In this document: positions 1 to 12,505 of the stretch, in pieces
How the letters are laid out: each line of letters begins with the position of its first letter
Position numbering within the stretch: the stretch's first letter is position 1
Assembly: GCA_025677815.1 (NCBI GenBank)
Contig: JAIXMP010000041.1
Coordinates: 186,001 to 250,000, forward strand
From: Phascolomyces articulosus
Lineage: Eukaryota; Mucoromycota; Mucoromycetes; Mucorales; Lichtheimiaceae
DNA: 64,000 nucleotides
Direction: 5' to 3'
Program-made: the position numbers and the translations under genes
Notes under the pieces: generated by a model
The model's database searches: none
The model's input: only the letters and a program-made list of their open reading frames with translations
What the model was told of the DNA's origin: nothing

Positions 1-3000
1 TGAATAGTGTTTCATCAAAAGTGAACTTACAAATCCTAAATAAAAGAAAAATGACAGGTTATTATACGCTGTTGTTTAATTACTTGCACCAATAATGAGT
101 GATATAGTAAGTAAGCAGTACGACTGCTATCCCTTCTTCTTTTATCATAGTGTATGCAATAAATGTTTGTATATACCTAACCCGGATGTAATGACCAAAA
201 TGCACCACATAAATTTTAAAGAATCCATATAAATACGAATCGCTTGGTCCAAGTATTCAGTTGGTAATCCGTTTCGAATATAATCCTTGGATTGAATAAC
301 GAAGGAAGCGTATTCGATTGGAATTACATTTGATAATTTCTTTTGAAGCGTAGAATTAAGGGCCGCCGATGCTATAGCAATTCCAAGTGCACCACCAAGC
401 GCCCGTGTAAAATTATTAAGACCAGTTACAATGGCTATTTTAAATCAAAATAAGAATCTCCCGTGAGTATAAATTAGAATATCAAAAATAATGTCAATGA
501 GAAAAGGCTGTATTTCTTACCCACGTCTTTGGGATCAGCCGCTGCTTGCAAAGCTATAATCGTCGTTGTAAATAAACATCCTAAACCTGTCGATAAAAAA
601 AATGAGACATACTGGTTCTATTATCGTGATTCTTATGATTTAACACTTACCTGCACCTGCCAAAACTGTAAGCCCATAAATCACTATATGGATAACAAAG
701 AAGAAGTGTAATTGTTGTTAATTATCGAACATGGCGGCATAAATTGAAAAAAAAATTATTATATACAAAGTAGATACTTGCTTGACCAGGATGTTTCTAC
801 GTCAAATAAGCTAAATAATCCAATAGTAGCAGTTGCAACAGCCAATCCAACAATAATTCTTTATCAAATAAAAGAATAAGAAAAAAGGGTGAATGAAATT
901 ATATATAAATTAATATCAAGAAATACTATTTCCCTAATTTTTTAAACTTACAAAGGTCTATAAATCCCAAGTTTATTCATGAGAACTCCGGTACCAGCAG
1001 CAAACACACAGATAATAATTTGAAAAGGAATTAATCGAATACCAGACCACATTGCTGAATCATTGCGTATCACTTGGAAATAGACAGGCAAGTAGAAAAG
1101 GATTCCAAAAAACGAGATTCCCAAAGAAATATTGACAATGAATAAACTAATGATGGTCCTATTTTTAAATAACCGTGGTGGTAAAAGTGGCTCTTTGGCA
1201 TATTTTGTTTCTACTATTACAATAGCACCGACAAATACACCAGTAAGAACAAAGCATACCTATATAATACAAAAAATAAAATATGCATTTCTGAATATAT
1301 TAGTTGTTCTACAATATGAAAGCAGTGTAATTATATATTAAAGGGAGTATAATAGTATGTAAATGAGGAATATTGCATAGTGATAACAAAGCTTACGATG
1401 ACAGCAGCAGATTTCCATGGAAATGTTTGACCACCAAAGTTTAATGCAAGTAGAAAGAGTGTGACAGCTACCAAGGCCAAAAAATTACCAGCGTAATCAA
1501 TACGTTTTAATTTTTCTTTCAAGTTTTGTTTTTCTGTAGGTAAACGAAGAAATAATAGAAGAGCAACAAGGGCGACGCCAGCAATTGGAATACTATGTAT
1601 ATGGTTTAAAATGTGTAATAATGTGTTTCCAAGAAATATTATGTATGGTACTATTTTGAGCGATTTTTTTTTTACTTACTTGATGTAAAAATTCCATCGC
1701 CATGTAACGTATTCAGTAAAGGCCCCCTGTTATGAATATTTCATAAATATTTATTAGCTTTGTATAAAATCGAGACAGTTGATAAAAAAAGATGATAAAT
1801 TTTAAAACCTACTCCAATAAGAGGACCACACACACTCGCAACAACCATCACAATGCTATTAAGTCTATATATTATTTTTAAACTTGTTAGTAGTCATTGA
1901 TATATATATATTTCAGAAAATAACGATAATAAACCATGACATATGTACCCTTGATAAGCTGCTCTTTTTTCAAGAGGTACTAAATCTGAAATAATGACAT
2001 AAACCTATTCCCTTTTTTTAGTAATACTAAGAAGAATAATAAAAATGATATCATATAACTACAAAGCATGCGCCATCACAGACGTAAAAAAACAAGTAGG
2101 TTAATTAATATTATTTACATACCATGGACATGATCTATAGGAAAAAAGGGTATATAGTGAGTTTACAAGCAACATCTGAAATATATTACTATGGCGTGGG
2201 AAAGTATAGCTTACACCGGCGGCACCAATTCCTTGGATAGCACGGCAAACAATAAGCATAATCATAGTCTGTAATAAAATAATTCATTTAAAATTAGAAT
2301 GCCGTGATTCCATATTCTTTGTATCTCCATTATTTACTTGTTCTCCTCACAGATCATAAAATAAAATTACCTTTGATACAGCACATAATATTGACCCAAG
2401 AATAAAGATTGTAAGCCCAATGATCAGAGTTTGTTTTCGACCAAAAATATCAGAGAATTTTGCGAATAGTGGTTCTAAAATATGTGAGTTCAAAAGTAAA
2501 ATGGTACTATGTATTAGATTTTTCATTTCATCCTTATAACATATCTAACTACTTGTTTTCTATTGCTATACTTACGAAACGTATCAAAGGTCAAAAGAAA
2601 ACTAGGTTATTGGAAAATGAGCCGGTGTAAATAGATTATATAGGATAAACATGTTTCTCAGTCTATTATTGGTTTTGATATTTACCTGGTGGCAATCCAT
2701 GATGCGATATCCATGGAATTGAATTCAGATCCAATGACTGGCATCGAGGTAGAAACAATTGTACTTTATACACGGTAAGATACAGTTTTTATAACGTATA
2801 TATATTACGTATAGTGTTTAGTTATATACTATTATTTACACAATTATATATCTAATCAACGAATAAAATCCATATGAATATACATACTTGTCAAGAAGAG
2901 CCACAAATAATGCAAGCTGTAAGCTTCCAAAAGTCATAACCCATGTCACTCGACTGGTACCATAAAAATCGGTAGATTCCTTTTTTTCTTCCGTGGATAG

Positions 3001-3153
3001 GTTGTCTTGATGCTCTTGATGATTATTGCGTGAGGTGGTAGTAGTGGTCTCAGTGGTAGAAGATTGTGTTTCACGGGGATTACGACGAAGAATATTGAGA
3101 CTATTCTCAATTTGATTTTTTAATTCATAATGCATATTTAAGAAGAAATACAT
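1..3153 (-). CDS. MFS multidrug transporter, DHA2-like (3' end outside window)
   Basis: Major facilitator membrane transporter, probably a proton-coupled drug exporter at the plasma membrane. After a hydrophilic Thr/Ser/Gln-rich N-terminus (2970-3150), many short exons read as a continuous MFS protein. Motif A is KFSDIFGRKQ near 2430-2480, the TM4 motif CRAIQGIGAAG near 2210-2265, and an antiporter-type motif C, SVCGPLIGG, near 1805-1855. A loop with TEYVTWRWNFYI follows near 1690-1720, and the late segment GLNNFTRALGGALGIAIASA near 360-434 is typical of 14-TM DHA2 pumps. An exon of about 26 bases near 2580-2605 encodes FLLTFDTF and restores the usual WIAT..FQPLF stretch. The last exon seen (1-35) is still open, so the C-terminus lies left of the window. 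Start at 3153; an in-frame Met six codons later is possible. Family call is firm; substrate is unknown. Confidence 0.88.
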
Positions 3154-4059
3154 TTAAATATAAGAAATAAAAGAGGAACAAAAATTAGGATAAAATCGAT
3201 TAGTTTTTATACCGAAAATAATAGGATTTTATTTTAACTCGTTCACTGTTTCTGATATGTAAAGTATATCATGGATATTATCAAAAATTACACTATCCGG
3301 GGAATTTCGGTGCTTAGGTGTCATCCGGGGGAGTTCGGTCCTAAACTGTCACTCACAATGTGTAGGACAAAGAACTGTGTGGCAAAAGAAAGGTGCATAA
3401 ATAATTTTTTATGTCATTATAATATTAAGATTTTATTCATAACTTACTATTTACAGAGACAAAAAAAAATTGATTCCAAATGCTAGCGAGTACTTTGTCA
3501 CTCATAAATATCAAGTAAACCTGTGTCTTTTCTTTTGGATTCGCTTTACATCATGATAAGCCCACGTGAACATGTTGTATTAAAAACATACACTAATCCA
3601 ATAATCCATAGCAGTAGAAGGTACCATTATTATGGAATGCATATAAACAATGCTATAGTTTACTCAAATATACTTATGCCTCTTTTGTTGGATCATGATT
3701 CATGTTCATAGATATCATAATCTGATCATATCTTATCCTTCTTTCATGTTTCACACCTAATTATTTGTAGGTGTAACAACAATATCTAGGCAGTAGCTAC
3801 TGGATTATGAAGGTACCAGAAATCAACATATGTCATTTATTCATACACAAAAAAAAATAGCATTATTAATCAAATGAGGTAATCTTTAAATAATCTGTTA
3901 TTACTAGATACAAAACAAAAATAGTGGCATCTCTAAAAGCACTCAACATAATATATGATATGCTCTGATTCTCTCATTCTTCATGAAATAAAAAATGTAA
4001 ATATATAGTAAGAGTAATTAATAATTAACAAAAGAATTATGTAAGTGAGTATGTATAAT
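3154..4059. other. Intergenic, no gene seen
   Basis: This stretch lies upstream of the MFS gene and downstream of the SUGCT-like gene, both on the minus strand. Open frames here are short and lack recognisable domains. The only structure I see is a GC-richer tandem dimer at 3295-3350. Confidence 0.6.
3295..3350. repeat. 28-bp tandem dimer, GC-richer than surroundings
   Basis: Two adjacent 28-base units (3295-3322 and 3323-3350) each begin ATCCGGGG and carry TTCGGT at the same offset. They match at 22 of 28 positions by eye. They stand out from the AT-rich background and lie about 140-200 bases upstream of the MFS start codon. They could be a regulatory tandem site or a repeat remnant. Confidence 0.5.
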
Positions 4060-6419
4060 CTACTGATTAATGATGCCTTGCTCCTTCAAAGATTTGATCT
4101 CTTCTTTAGATAAGCCCAATGAATCTTCTAAAACTTCATCAGTGTTTTGACCCAAGTCGGGACCTGCCCATTTAGTAGCACCTGGGGTAGATTGAAGGAT
4201 TGGAGACATACCGGGAATCTAAACGAATATAAATAGCCTCAGTTACCCATTCTTTTTTATGATCCATCATTAATCGCTCTTCTCTTCCGCTCCTGCTTTT
4301 ATATTTCCTCTTCAATAATAATTACCTTAAGATCATAACCTTGACCTTCTTCAGGCTTTCCAACTCTAACAGTCTCGATCATACCACGGGCGTTGATATG
4401 TTCATCCTCTACAATATCCTTTGCATTGTAGATTTTTCCGGCGGGTACAGATACCTTTTCAAGTTCTTGGAGTACTTCATCTGGAGTTTTTGTGGCTGTC
4501 CATTCACCTAAACCCCCCCCCCGGTCCGTAATATTTAATATATCTATTGATTCAAAGAAGACTCATTAACACAAATCCTGTTCACTTACTGATAGCACCA
4601 TCAATGAGTTCCTGATGCTTGACACGATGAGTATTGGTTTCATATTCAGGACCAATCTAAAGTAAAAAAAAAAATACATAAAATAAAAATTAAAAGTCAG
4701 AAATCCCTCATTGCTTGCCTATATAAAAAAAAATATATAGCAACAACGCATACCAAATCGTTCCTATCAATGGCTGCCATAAGTCTCTTGTAAATAGTAT
4801 CACCATTACCACCAATAATGACATATTGACCTTCTTTACAAGGATATGTATTTGTAGGTACTACACCAGTGACTGTCGATCCGGAAGGTTGACGGATCTA
4901 TGATGTTATGTTTATCGTTATGAGTCAATGCGTTCATCAGCCAATAGTTTCATAGAGGGAAGTTTAACCGCAAACGGTATCTTGGAAAAAAATAAATATT
5001 TCTACGTATATTTTTTTTTACTTTACCTCTTGGAAGCGATCGTATTCTGGAATAATACTTTCCATCATATTAAGCATACTTTCATAAATAGCCACATCCA
5101 CTACTTGACCGGTTCTTCCATCGGGCGAAGATCCAGCAAGTTTATTACGTCCAATCAAACTAAGCAAAACACCTAATGCAGCATGCATACCAGCAAGTGA
5201 ATCACCTAAGCTCATATTAGGTCTGACAGGAGCTTGGCCAGGTACAGCATTCACATAACGGAAACCACCCATGCCTTCACAAACGGCTGCAAATCCAGGA
5301 CGTTTTGAATAAGGGCCCGTTTGTCCATATCCTGAAATACGAGTATAAATTAGGCTTGGATTGGTAGCATAAAGATCCTCTATATAAAATTTAAATTATA
5401 CATTAATTACTATTTTTGTCATATAGACGCTCGGTTCATTTTATTTTATAAAAATAACTTACCAGGTCCAAGACCCCATTTTTCCATTGTGCCTGGCTTG
5501 AAGTTTTCAATAAGCACGTCAACATCCTGTGCCAATTTTTTTACCAAGCTTTATTAAAGATAAAAAAAAGAACCAGCAGATTTCAGTTCCAAAACCTTTC
5601 ATTACCCATCCGAGTTGATTTTGCTGCAGTATGGTCTGACATTTTTTTATTACCTTCTACCCTGGTCAGTTCTCAAGTCGATACAGACTGATTTTTTGTT
5701 TCTACCCAAACTACGGAACCAAGGACTTTCTCCATCTTCATCCAAATGTCTCCACTTGCGAAGTGGGTCTCCGGTTTTTGGGGGTTCAATTTTAACCTTA
5801 TTATATTTGTTATGGTATTCAGTTTCCTTTCCTTTTCTTTCCGTTCAATGATGCCTATAAATAATGAAAATAAGTACATACCACATCTAGCGTGCAAATA
5901 GATGGGTAACAAAAGTAAAATTTAACATTTCATTTTACCCGCAATAAAAATATGAATATATCGAATAAAGGTTCATACCTGCACCATAATAACTAAATTT
6001 AATTATAAAAGTATAAAATAAAAACTTGTTAATTTTCTTGATTTACTTTTAGCATAGGATATTAATCCAATCCAACTCACCCTAAGATCGATCCACAAAA
6101 AGGTCCAGCTATTAACTGGTTTTTTTTTTTGGAGAGAGAATTTCCATAATAGATAAGTGTTTTTTTATAAAGTATTCTATGCGCTTTAAATATAATCAGT
6201 CTTCTACGTACCTGACCCAGTTCAAGGACTCGGATACCCTCAAGTGGTTTTGGGGCAATGGTGCTATTGAATCGTCGTGTTCCTGTCACTTTGTTTTATA
6301 GAGATCTCCGCGTGAGTTAAAAAAGAGTCATGTTGTCAATACGCGATCGTTATAGAAAAACACTTACATGAAAGTCTGATAGGTAATTTAGACGATTGAA
6401 ATGGGACGAGTCGAAGCAT
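4060..6419 (-). CDS. SUGCT: Mitochondrial CaiB/BaiF CoA-transferase, SUGCT-like
   Basis: Class III CoA-transferase. The family moves CoA between carboxylic acids; the closest match by motif is succinyl-CoA:glutarate CoA-transferase of mitochondria. The first exon starts at 6419 (MLRLVPFQSS...) and joins an exon reading TGTRRFNSTIAPKPLEGIRV. The result is a basic, Ser/Thr/Arg-rich, acid-free presequence like a mitochondrial signal. Downstream exons give LELGQ, LIAGPFCGSILG, KTGDPLRKWRHLDEDGES, SLGRNKKSV, then ISGYGQTGPYSKRPGF and LGDSLAGMHAALG, whose Asp fits the family's catalytic aspartate. RTGQGQ-like RTGQVVDVAIYE follows. The protein ends ...KEQGIINQ with TAG at 4060-4062. There are at least eight introns; one near 4506 holds a run of nine C. 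One early junction (near 5830-5985) is unclear. Glutarate specificity is inferred. Confidence 0.87.
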
Positions 6420-7472
6420 GATTTGAATGGAGAGAAAGGGAGAGAGAGAGAACTGTGAACTCGAGAGGGAAAAAAAAGTGAGTGAGGTTTAAATAGACCA
6501 AAGATGATAATCGATTGTCCGTGTTCCACTTTTCTGCAACCATCTATTTCCGATCCTGGCTTCCTTATTTGGTCTCCTCCGTATTTTCACTCCACAAAAT
6601 AAGATGAAGAAACAAACGGCATTGCAAGTAGTATATGAATAATAGTAATATCCCATATTATCACGTACTTCTCTGCTATTATTATACTTTTACTTTATTA
6701 TTAATGTCTTCAAAGAATTTTAGTTGAATATCATTTTGCCTTGTCGACGGTATAATCCATGGGAATTCTTATTCAAAACGCATATAAGAAATATTTCTTT
6801 GTTGTACAAAACTTTCCAGGTACACTTTTCGCACCCTATATCATGCTTACTCAAATAGAAAAAAGACAAATGTAGGTAAATTCACAAGAGATCATTGAGC
6901 TTTACAAATTACAAGATACATTTATTCGGGTGAACAAATATCCATCCGTCCCACTGTGTTAAGCTTGAGAGGAATTACTAAGTTTCTAGGTAATATGTGT
7001 GTCTGATGATCCACCGGTACCTACAAATATTTGGAAAATTGAAAACTATATATATGTTATATTCAAGCCATATATCTATATAGCAAACGTTGCTCTTTTA
7101 TATCAAATTTAATAGTAATGACAATAACAATATGCCGAAGAAAAAAATAGAACTGAACACTGGTCATTTCTCTAAGTCATATTTATAATACAATAAGAAA
7201 AATCTTGTATGTTAAATTTGACTACATTGTCTTTCCCAGGGAAAAAAAACATGTGTCATTTTTTAATAGTGCCCGATATGTGAAAGGATGAAATTTTTCT
7301 ATCTATTAAAGCCATCATAGTAATACTATACATTTTAATGGTAATAGTACCAACTAATTAACTAAATATATCAATTTGTAAACTTTACCTTTATCCATGT
7401 TTATGTATCATGTTAAATACCAACTTCATTTATTGTTTGAAAACAAGACATGTACACTAGTCATTTATATAC
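6420..7472. other. Intergenic, upstream of the CoA-transferase
   Basis: AT-rich, with no supported gene. A purine-rich GAGA tract (6430-6475) lies just upstream of the CoA-transferase start and probably belongs to its leader or promoter. Confidence 0.55.
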
Positions 7473-7879
7473 GTTAATCCTCGTATCTTCTTGCTGTTCC
7501 CTTGAATCCGTGTTGTATTGTTGAATCCATGCTGCAGCGCCCATCTGATCAAATTTCCATTTATCAGTAAAATAGCCTCGAAATGGGCAACAAAAATCAG
7601 TACAAGATCCTTATTTATTGAGCTATAGTGTATATTCAAGCTAAATCTTCGATATATTAAGCTCTAACTATATAAAAACACATGGTTTTTTATATGATTT
7701 TTGGTTTTTCTAGATCATCATTGTTGTTTACTATTATTTTTCCGTCTTTTGCCTTAATATGGTTAAAATATCGATAATTGTACTATATGGATATACTCTT
7801 GAATGTTGCAAAACCTTACCTAATGCAATAAAAATATCGTGGAATTTATTGTCAAAGTGCAAAAAGTGAGGTTTGAATC
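7473..7879 (+). mobile_element. TIR element copy 1 (diverged MITE)
   Basis: Non-coding repeat that aligns by eye along its length with copies at 12506-12954 and 60649-61903. Shared blocks include ATCTGATCAAATTTC, ATCAGTAAAATAGCCTCG, GTGTATATTCAAGC, TTTTTGGTTTTTCTAGATC and GAATGTTGCAAAACCTTACC. Its ends are eroded: the right end reads AAGTGAGGTTTGAATC where copy 3 has AAGTGGGGATTGACTG. The left end is placed by alignment and is approximate. It contains no transposase, so it is non-autonomous. Confidence 0.7.
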
Positions 7880-9148
7880 CTCCAATAGACGTATCTAGTC
7901 TCCTTTCTATCTATATGCCCCATCCATTCTTTTTTTTTTGTATATGTTTCTTTTTTCACATATTATATCATTATTATTCTTTTTTATACAGCATCTACAA
8001 TCTTTTCCAATCAAAAATCCACCTATTAGCACTGTCTATATTTTTTCTTCCAAATTACGTAGAAAAATGAGTAACTAAAGCAACTCCACTACTACCAAGA
8101 AAGCTTCTTGTTTCCGATGTATACAATTAGTCACTTTACCATTTTACAAATATAAAATAAACCAATTTATCATTTTTCAGTTTTTTACACATCATTGTTT
8201 ATTATACTTTTTTAAGTTATGAAATATGTTTCAACATCATATGGGATGGCATCAAAGTTAATAAATCATTGTCATCGCTTATGGTAAGTGACAAAGAAAA
8301 AGAACAATAGAGAGCAATTACCTGAATCTTTCTAAAAATTCACCTTATCAGTCCGGTGGAAAATATATTGGTTCTATACCAATAATCATGCTATCTGGTA
8401 AAATTCATGTTTCACCACCATCATCACATTAAATGTTTCTAATAATGTTAATTACTTAAAGAGGCAAAACGCCACTGGGAAAGGATCAGTGTCTACCTCA
8501 AAACCTATATTTATAGATATTTTTTATAAAGAGAAGAAAAATATATATGCTGCGTAGTAATTCTCCCCTTATTATAGACTCTAGACAATATGAGAACCCC
8601 TTTGAACTTGTGACGTAATATCAGTTACATTTTCACAATTGCAACAGCAATACGGTTCTACTGCCGGATGTAATGGTCAGTTTATAACTAATGACATTTA
8701 ATATATTCTAAAGGAGTAGCATGTGTGATAGTGATTTCCTCCTTTTTTATTCGAAAACGACATTGCAGTGAAGTTAATTTACATAAGAATAACCAGAAAA
8801 ATAGGTTTGTTATCGTAGTAGTAGTAAAACTTACACATTTATCTATTGTCGCTACCTGTGGGCGACACATATTTTTAAGTATCAACGAATTGTTTTTTTA
8901 TTCATATTACGTCATAATACAAAGTTCCCTTTCATTTGGCTTTCTAATAGCTGAATGAACATATCCATTGTTTGTATCTAAGTCTAACATAGGATAACGA
9001 AGATTCTTACAACAAAAGTCATATTCACATTATGATTTTTATTGAACCGGGTTCGTCATTGGGTTTAAACAATGGGCAGGATTATAATGATTGATTTTCC
9101 GTGTTGTGACAACACTGCATTTAAAAAGTATAAAAAGCCTAGAGTAAA
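7880..9148. other. Intergenic, no gene seen
   Basis: AT-rich DNA between the first TIR element and the left edge of the HET duplication. Short open frames such as those at 7873-8070 and 8688-8958 are low in complexity or lie on both strands and show no domain. Confidence 0.55.
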
Positions 9149-9814
9149 ATACCCAACACAAGCTATTGTCTTTATATTAACGCCCATAGAAGTTTACTGG
9201 ATAAGTTATGGTATGAACTCTTAAGAAGTATTAAATCAAGAGTGATTATGTTTTCTTTTGCGTTTAGAATACTGTTTTTGTGCAATCGTGTTTCTGTATT
9301 GCACAGAATCGTGGGGCTAAGCTTTTCCTTTTGTTTATTCTAACTAACTACCTTACTGCACGTTCTTACTATATTATTGCTTCCTAGTCGTTCAGCAGCA
9401 GTGAGTCAAACATCCAACGGCATGATTAGAAAAAATAATATTATTCCAATTGATTTCATAAAAAAAAAGTAGCAAGCAGTAAAAACTCCTTCTTTTCTTA
9501 ATCATCTGCATAAAAACAAATAGTACGTATTATTTTATTAATAGGATGCTCTTTAAAGTTTGGGCTTAACTACTTGAAATATGTCACACAAGTTTTAGTG
9601 AGAAAAAGGTATATTTATAAACTTTTTTTTTCTATTCTCTACTACGTACAAAAAAACACAACATTTTCACTTCAGTTTCTATTTACCACTTCCTTTACTA
9701 CCTTTCACCTACCAGAAAATTCTGAAAAGAACACGTATTTACTACCATTAAATATACCACCATTGTATACTCTCTTGCGACTTTTCCCATAATCCAATCG
9801 TACCTTCTTTATCT

Positions 9815-9899
9815 GTGAGTAAACATCTTTCTTTTTTATTTCTATTATCTACGATAATATTGAAACTAACTTGTCAAACTTATTTATTTATAATCATAG
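9815..9899 (+). other. Probable 5'-UTR intron of HET gene A
   Basis: GTGAGT at 9815 and ...AATCATAG ending at 9899 form a plausible fungal intron just before the ATG at 9905. The same arrangement is kept in copy B (32439-32524). The open frame upstream of 9905 begins with GTG exactly at this donor, which argues that residues before MYITYET are not translated. Confidence 0.55.
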
Positions 9900-9904
9900 A
9901 AAAA

Positions 9905-11506
9905 ATGTATATAACCTACGAGACGGCTCAATATTCATCTGATGGCACTAAACATCTCCAACCACCCATAACAATCCCCAATGATTTGCCCAAACCAAAC
10001 TTTATGCCTACCAAACTTGTTCGTATATCTGATATGAAAGTAATCGATGGATCTCAAGTAAACCAAGGTTACTGCGCATTATCGTATTCATGGAATCAAT
10101 CTGGTGATATTTTAATCAGTGAAACAACTGGAAAATACAAACGAATCGATGAAGGCAAACACGAGATTATTTCTCCTATTAAAGTTAGCTATGGAAAAAG
10201 AATTATAAACTCTTTTCGACATAAAAAAACTAAGTATAAGTATACTGTAAGATACGTCAAATTTGAAGGCATCATTCAGCAAATATGTCAACAATTCAAC
10301 ATTAAATATATATGGTACGATCAACTATGCATCAATCAAGACAATATAGAAGAAAAACAACGTGAAATACGCAACATGCATCAAATATACGAAAATGCTT
10401 ATTGCACTGTTGCACTCGTACCTGATTGCTCTTTTCCACAATATGTACATGAAGATGAACAACAGTATTTCAAACGTTTATGGACTTTGGAGGAAGCAAT
10501 AAAGTCGAAAAGACTATTATTTGTTGGAAGAGATAGACATGAATATGGAGATAGTATTGATAAATATTTTCGCATATATCAGTTAGTCAAACCATTGTCA
10601 CAACTCAGTACATCACAAATTCTATATCATGCACATCAGCGAACAAGCACCAATAACCACGACCGTGTTTTTGCTCTCATCCATTTTTTCCCAGAATTTA
10701 TGGACAAAATCAACATTGACTATGATCAACCGTTTGAAGAATTGATGACTCGATTTTATGGTCTTTTAGCAAAAAAAGATCTCAGCATTTTGCTTTTTAG
10801 TACTAATATCGATTATAAATATAAATCAACAATCAAGAAATACAATTTTTTGCCATCATGGACCGGTGTTAATGGTAGCCACATTACATATGATGTAACG
10901 ACCTCATTTCAAAATTACGATATAACTGGAAAAACCATGCATGTTACAACTACTTATGTTACAAACAACCAATCTATCGATGATGACAGTTTAACTATAC
11001 GAGAAGAAGATATACCAACAATTCCTGACAATATCTATGAAGGTGTTAATACATTCTATTATTATTTGTGTATACTTGTTCAACTATCTGAAACATATGA
11101 AATGAAAAATATCATGTTGTTTCGTCCACATGACTTTTGGAAGTATGATACAAAATCATTTTTCGATGTAATATCTGAAAAGCTTCGACAATTATCAAGA
11201 TTCATGGAGGTAAAAAGAGAAAACTTGTTCTGGTGTAACATAGAAAGTGATGATTTTGGAATGACTGGAGACGGAGAGATTGATTTTAATTTAACTGGCA
11301 GTTTCGATGACCCTTCTGCACAGTATCTCATCCTTTCTGAAATTTCGTTTAAAGGGGATGCATATGGCCTTTACTACCCAGTCATAAAAAAAAAGAAAGG
11401 AGAAAAATACTATAAAGCTATTGGATGTTGTTCCATATCAACAATGAGAAACGAAGATTTTTTCTCTGACTGTAATTTACCCAAACAAACATTTTTGATT
11501 CAATAG
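9905..11506 (+). CDS. HET-domain protein A, intact
   Basis: Intronless 533-residue protein with a HET (heterokaryon incompatibility) domain, a domain linked to non-self recognition and programmed cell death in filamentous ascomycetes. Visible hallmarks are CALSYSW (about residues 57-63), YIWYDQLCINQD (135-146), the helix around EKQREIRNMHQIYENAY (149-166), and RLWTLEEAIKSKRLLFVG (191-208). STNNHDRVFALI (248-259) is a further conserved-looking block. The remaining 270 residues are unassigned and could be a partner or effector region. I chose ATG 9905 over the longer frame from GTG 9815 because copy B starts at the matching ATG and GTG 9815 looks like a splice donor. Its neighbours are intron-rich, so the intronless coding region stands out. 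Function in this lineage is inferred only from the domain. Confidence 0.85.
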   Translation: MYITYETAQYSSDGTKHLQPPITIPNDLPKPNFMPTKLVRISDMKVIDGSQVNQGYCALSYSWNQSGDILISETTGKYKRIDEGKHEIISPIKVSYGKRIINSFRHKKTKYKYTVRYVKFEGIIQQICQQFNIKYIWYDQLCINQDNIEEKQREIRNMHQIYENAYCTVALVPDCSFPQYVHEDEQQYFKRLWTLEEAIKSKRLLFVGRDRHEYGDSIDKYFRIYQLVKPLSQLSTSQILYHAHQRTSTNNHDRVFALIHFFPEFMDKINIDYDQPFEELMTRFYGLLAKKDLSILLFSTNIDYKYKSTIKKYNFLPSWTGVNGSHITYDVTTSFQNYDITGKTMHVTTTYVTNNQSIDDDSLTIREEDIPTIPDNIYEGVNTFYYYLCILVQLSETYEMKNIMLFRPHDFWKYDTKSFFDVISEKLRQLSRFMEVKRENLFWCNIESDDFGMTGDGEIDFNLTGSFDDPSAQYLILSEISFKGDAYGLYYPVIKKKKGEKYYKAIGCCSISTMRNEDFFSDCNLPKQTFLIQ

Positions 11507-12505
11507 TAAACAGCAATTTATATAAATAATTTATTAATATAATTACAAAACTTATTTTCATTTTTAAAATATCACAACTCAGAGTACAGCAAAATAAATA
11601 CTTTGATTATGATGTTACCACTATGGAGATGGTCCTCACTTGTAAACAGGCATGAAATAAGAAACCAAGCTTTGAACAATAAAAAAGTTACCAAAGGTGT
11701 GTTGTTGGAAATGGATCGAATAAAGAATCTCAAATCTACGTAGCAGTGTAATCCATGATGATTACCACTCCTCTCTTCTCTTCTCTTTTTATATACATAT
11801 ATTCTTTTATTTCTATTTATATTATTATTATTATTATTATTATTATCAGTACTTTTTTTTTATCACCATTTGTATTAGAACATAAGCAGTAGAAAAATTA
11901 TAAAAAAATATAGCTATCGAACATTTTACTAAAGAATAAATTAACATTCTTATCCCTCGATCACTCAAATATTGAATAATCATATTTGTTTTATATTCTT
12001 GATACAATCCATATCCATCCAATTGCTTATTAAAAAGCCTTATTTTATTTAACCACTTGATCCAACCAATTCACATACAAGTCTTCTTATTTCTACAATA
12101 ATTGAAGACCATTTTATTAAATATATCGTTGTAGTATACGTTAATTACTACTGGTGCTCACTATATTAAACTACCTATTATCTGTAATCCACCTAAGTCC
12201 TATCTTAAAATTAAAGGTTATAGCAGTAACAAAGAATAGTAATCTTGCATCCCTGCTACCCAGACAACAAGCTGATGAATCTATGTATGTATTACTGAAA
12301 CGTGGGAAAGTAATCGTTGTTGCCGTAGAATTCCAAATTGATATTCGGTACAGGGCGAATATTGGTGATGATGCCTGCTATTTGATGGTTTTGAGCCATT
12401 ATCGTGTGTTGACAAGTCGTTGTTATTGTTTTTTCTTCCATAACATTTCAAGTAATAATATTATCATTGTAGCTAAAAAGTGGACCGTATGCCACTAAAT
12501 CACAA
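11507..12505. other. Intergenic, downstream of HET gene A
   Basis: The first 100 bases still align with the 3' flank of HET gene B. The rest is AT-rich with a TTA/ATT microsatellite near 11820-11848. The open frame at 12154-12498 shows no domain and lacks coding character. Confidence 0.5.

Larger units (their letters stand above)
9149..11607 (+). repeat. Segmental duplication, copy A (HET gene plus flanks)
   Basis: This segment matches 31745-34295 over the whole HET coding region and about 750 bases of 5' flank. Shared flank blocks include ACAAGCTATTGTCTTTATA, AGAAGTTTACTGGAT and TTATGGTATGAACTCTTAAG. About 100 bases of 3' flank also match (ATTTTTAAAATATCACAACTC against ...ATGTCACAACTC). Borders are the last positions where I can align the copies by eye. 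Conserved 5' flanks suggest the genes were copied with their promoters. Confidence 0.85.

Noticed and set aside
9815..9904. N-terminal extension of HET gene A (would add 30 hydrophobic residues like a signal peptide)
   Set aside because: It starts at GTG, not ATG. The GTGAGT is a splice donor, and copy B begins at the ATG matching 9905.
12154..12498. 114-codon open frame
   Set aside because: No domain, no splice context, composition like the surrounding intergenic DNA.
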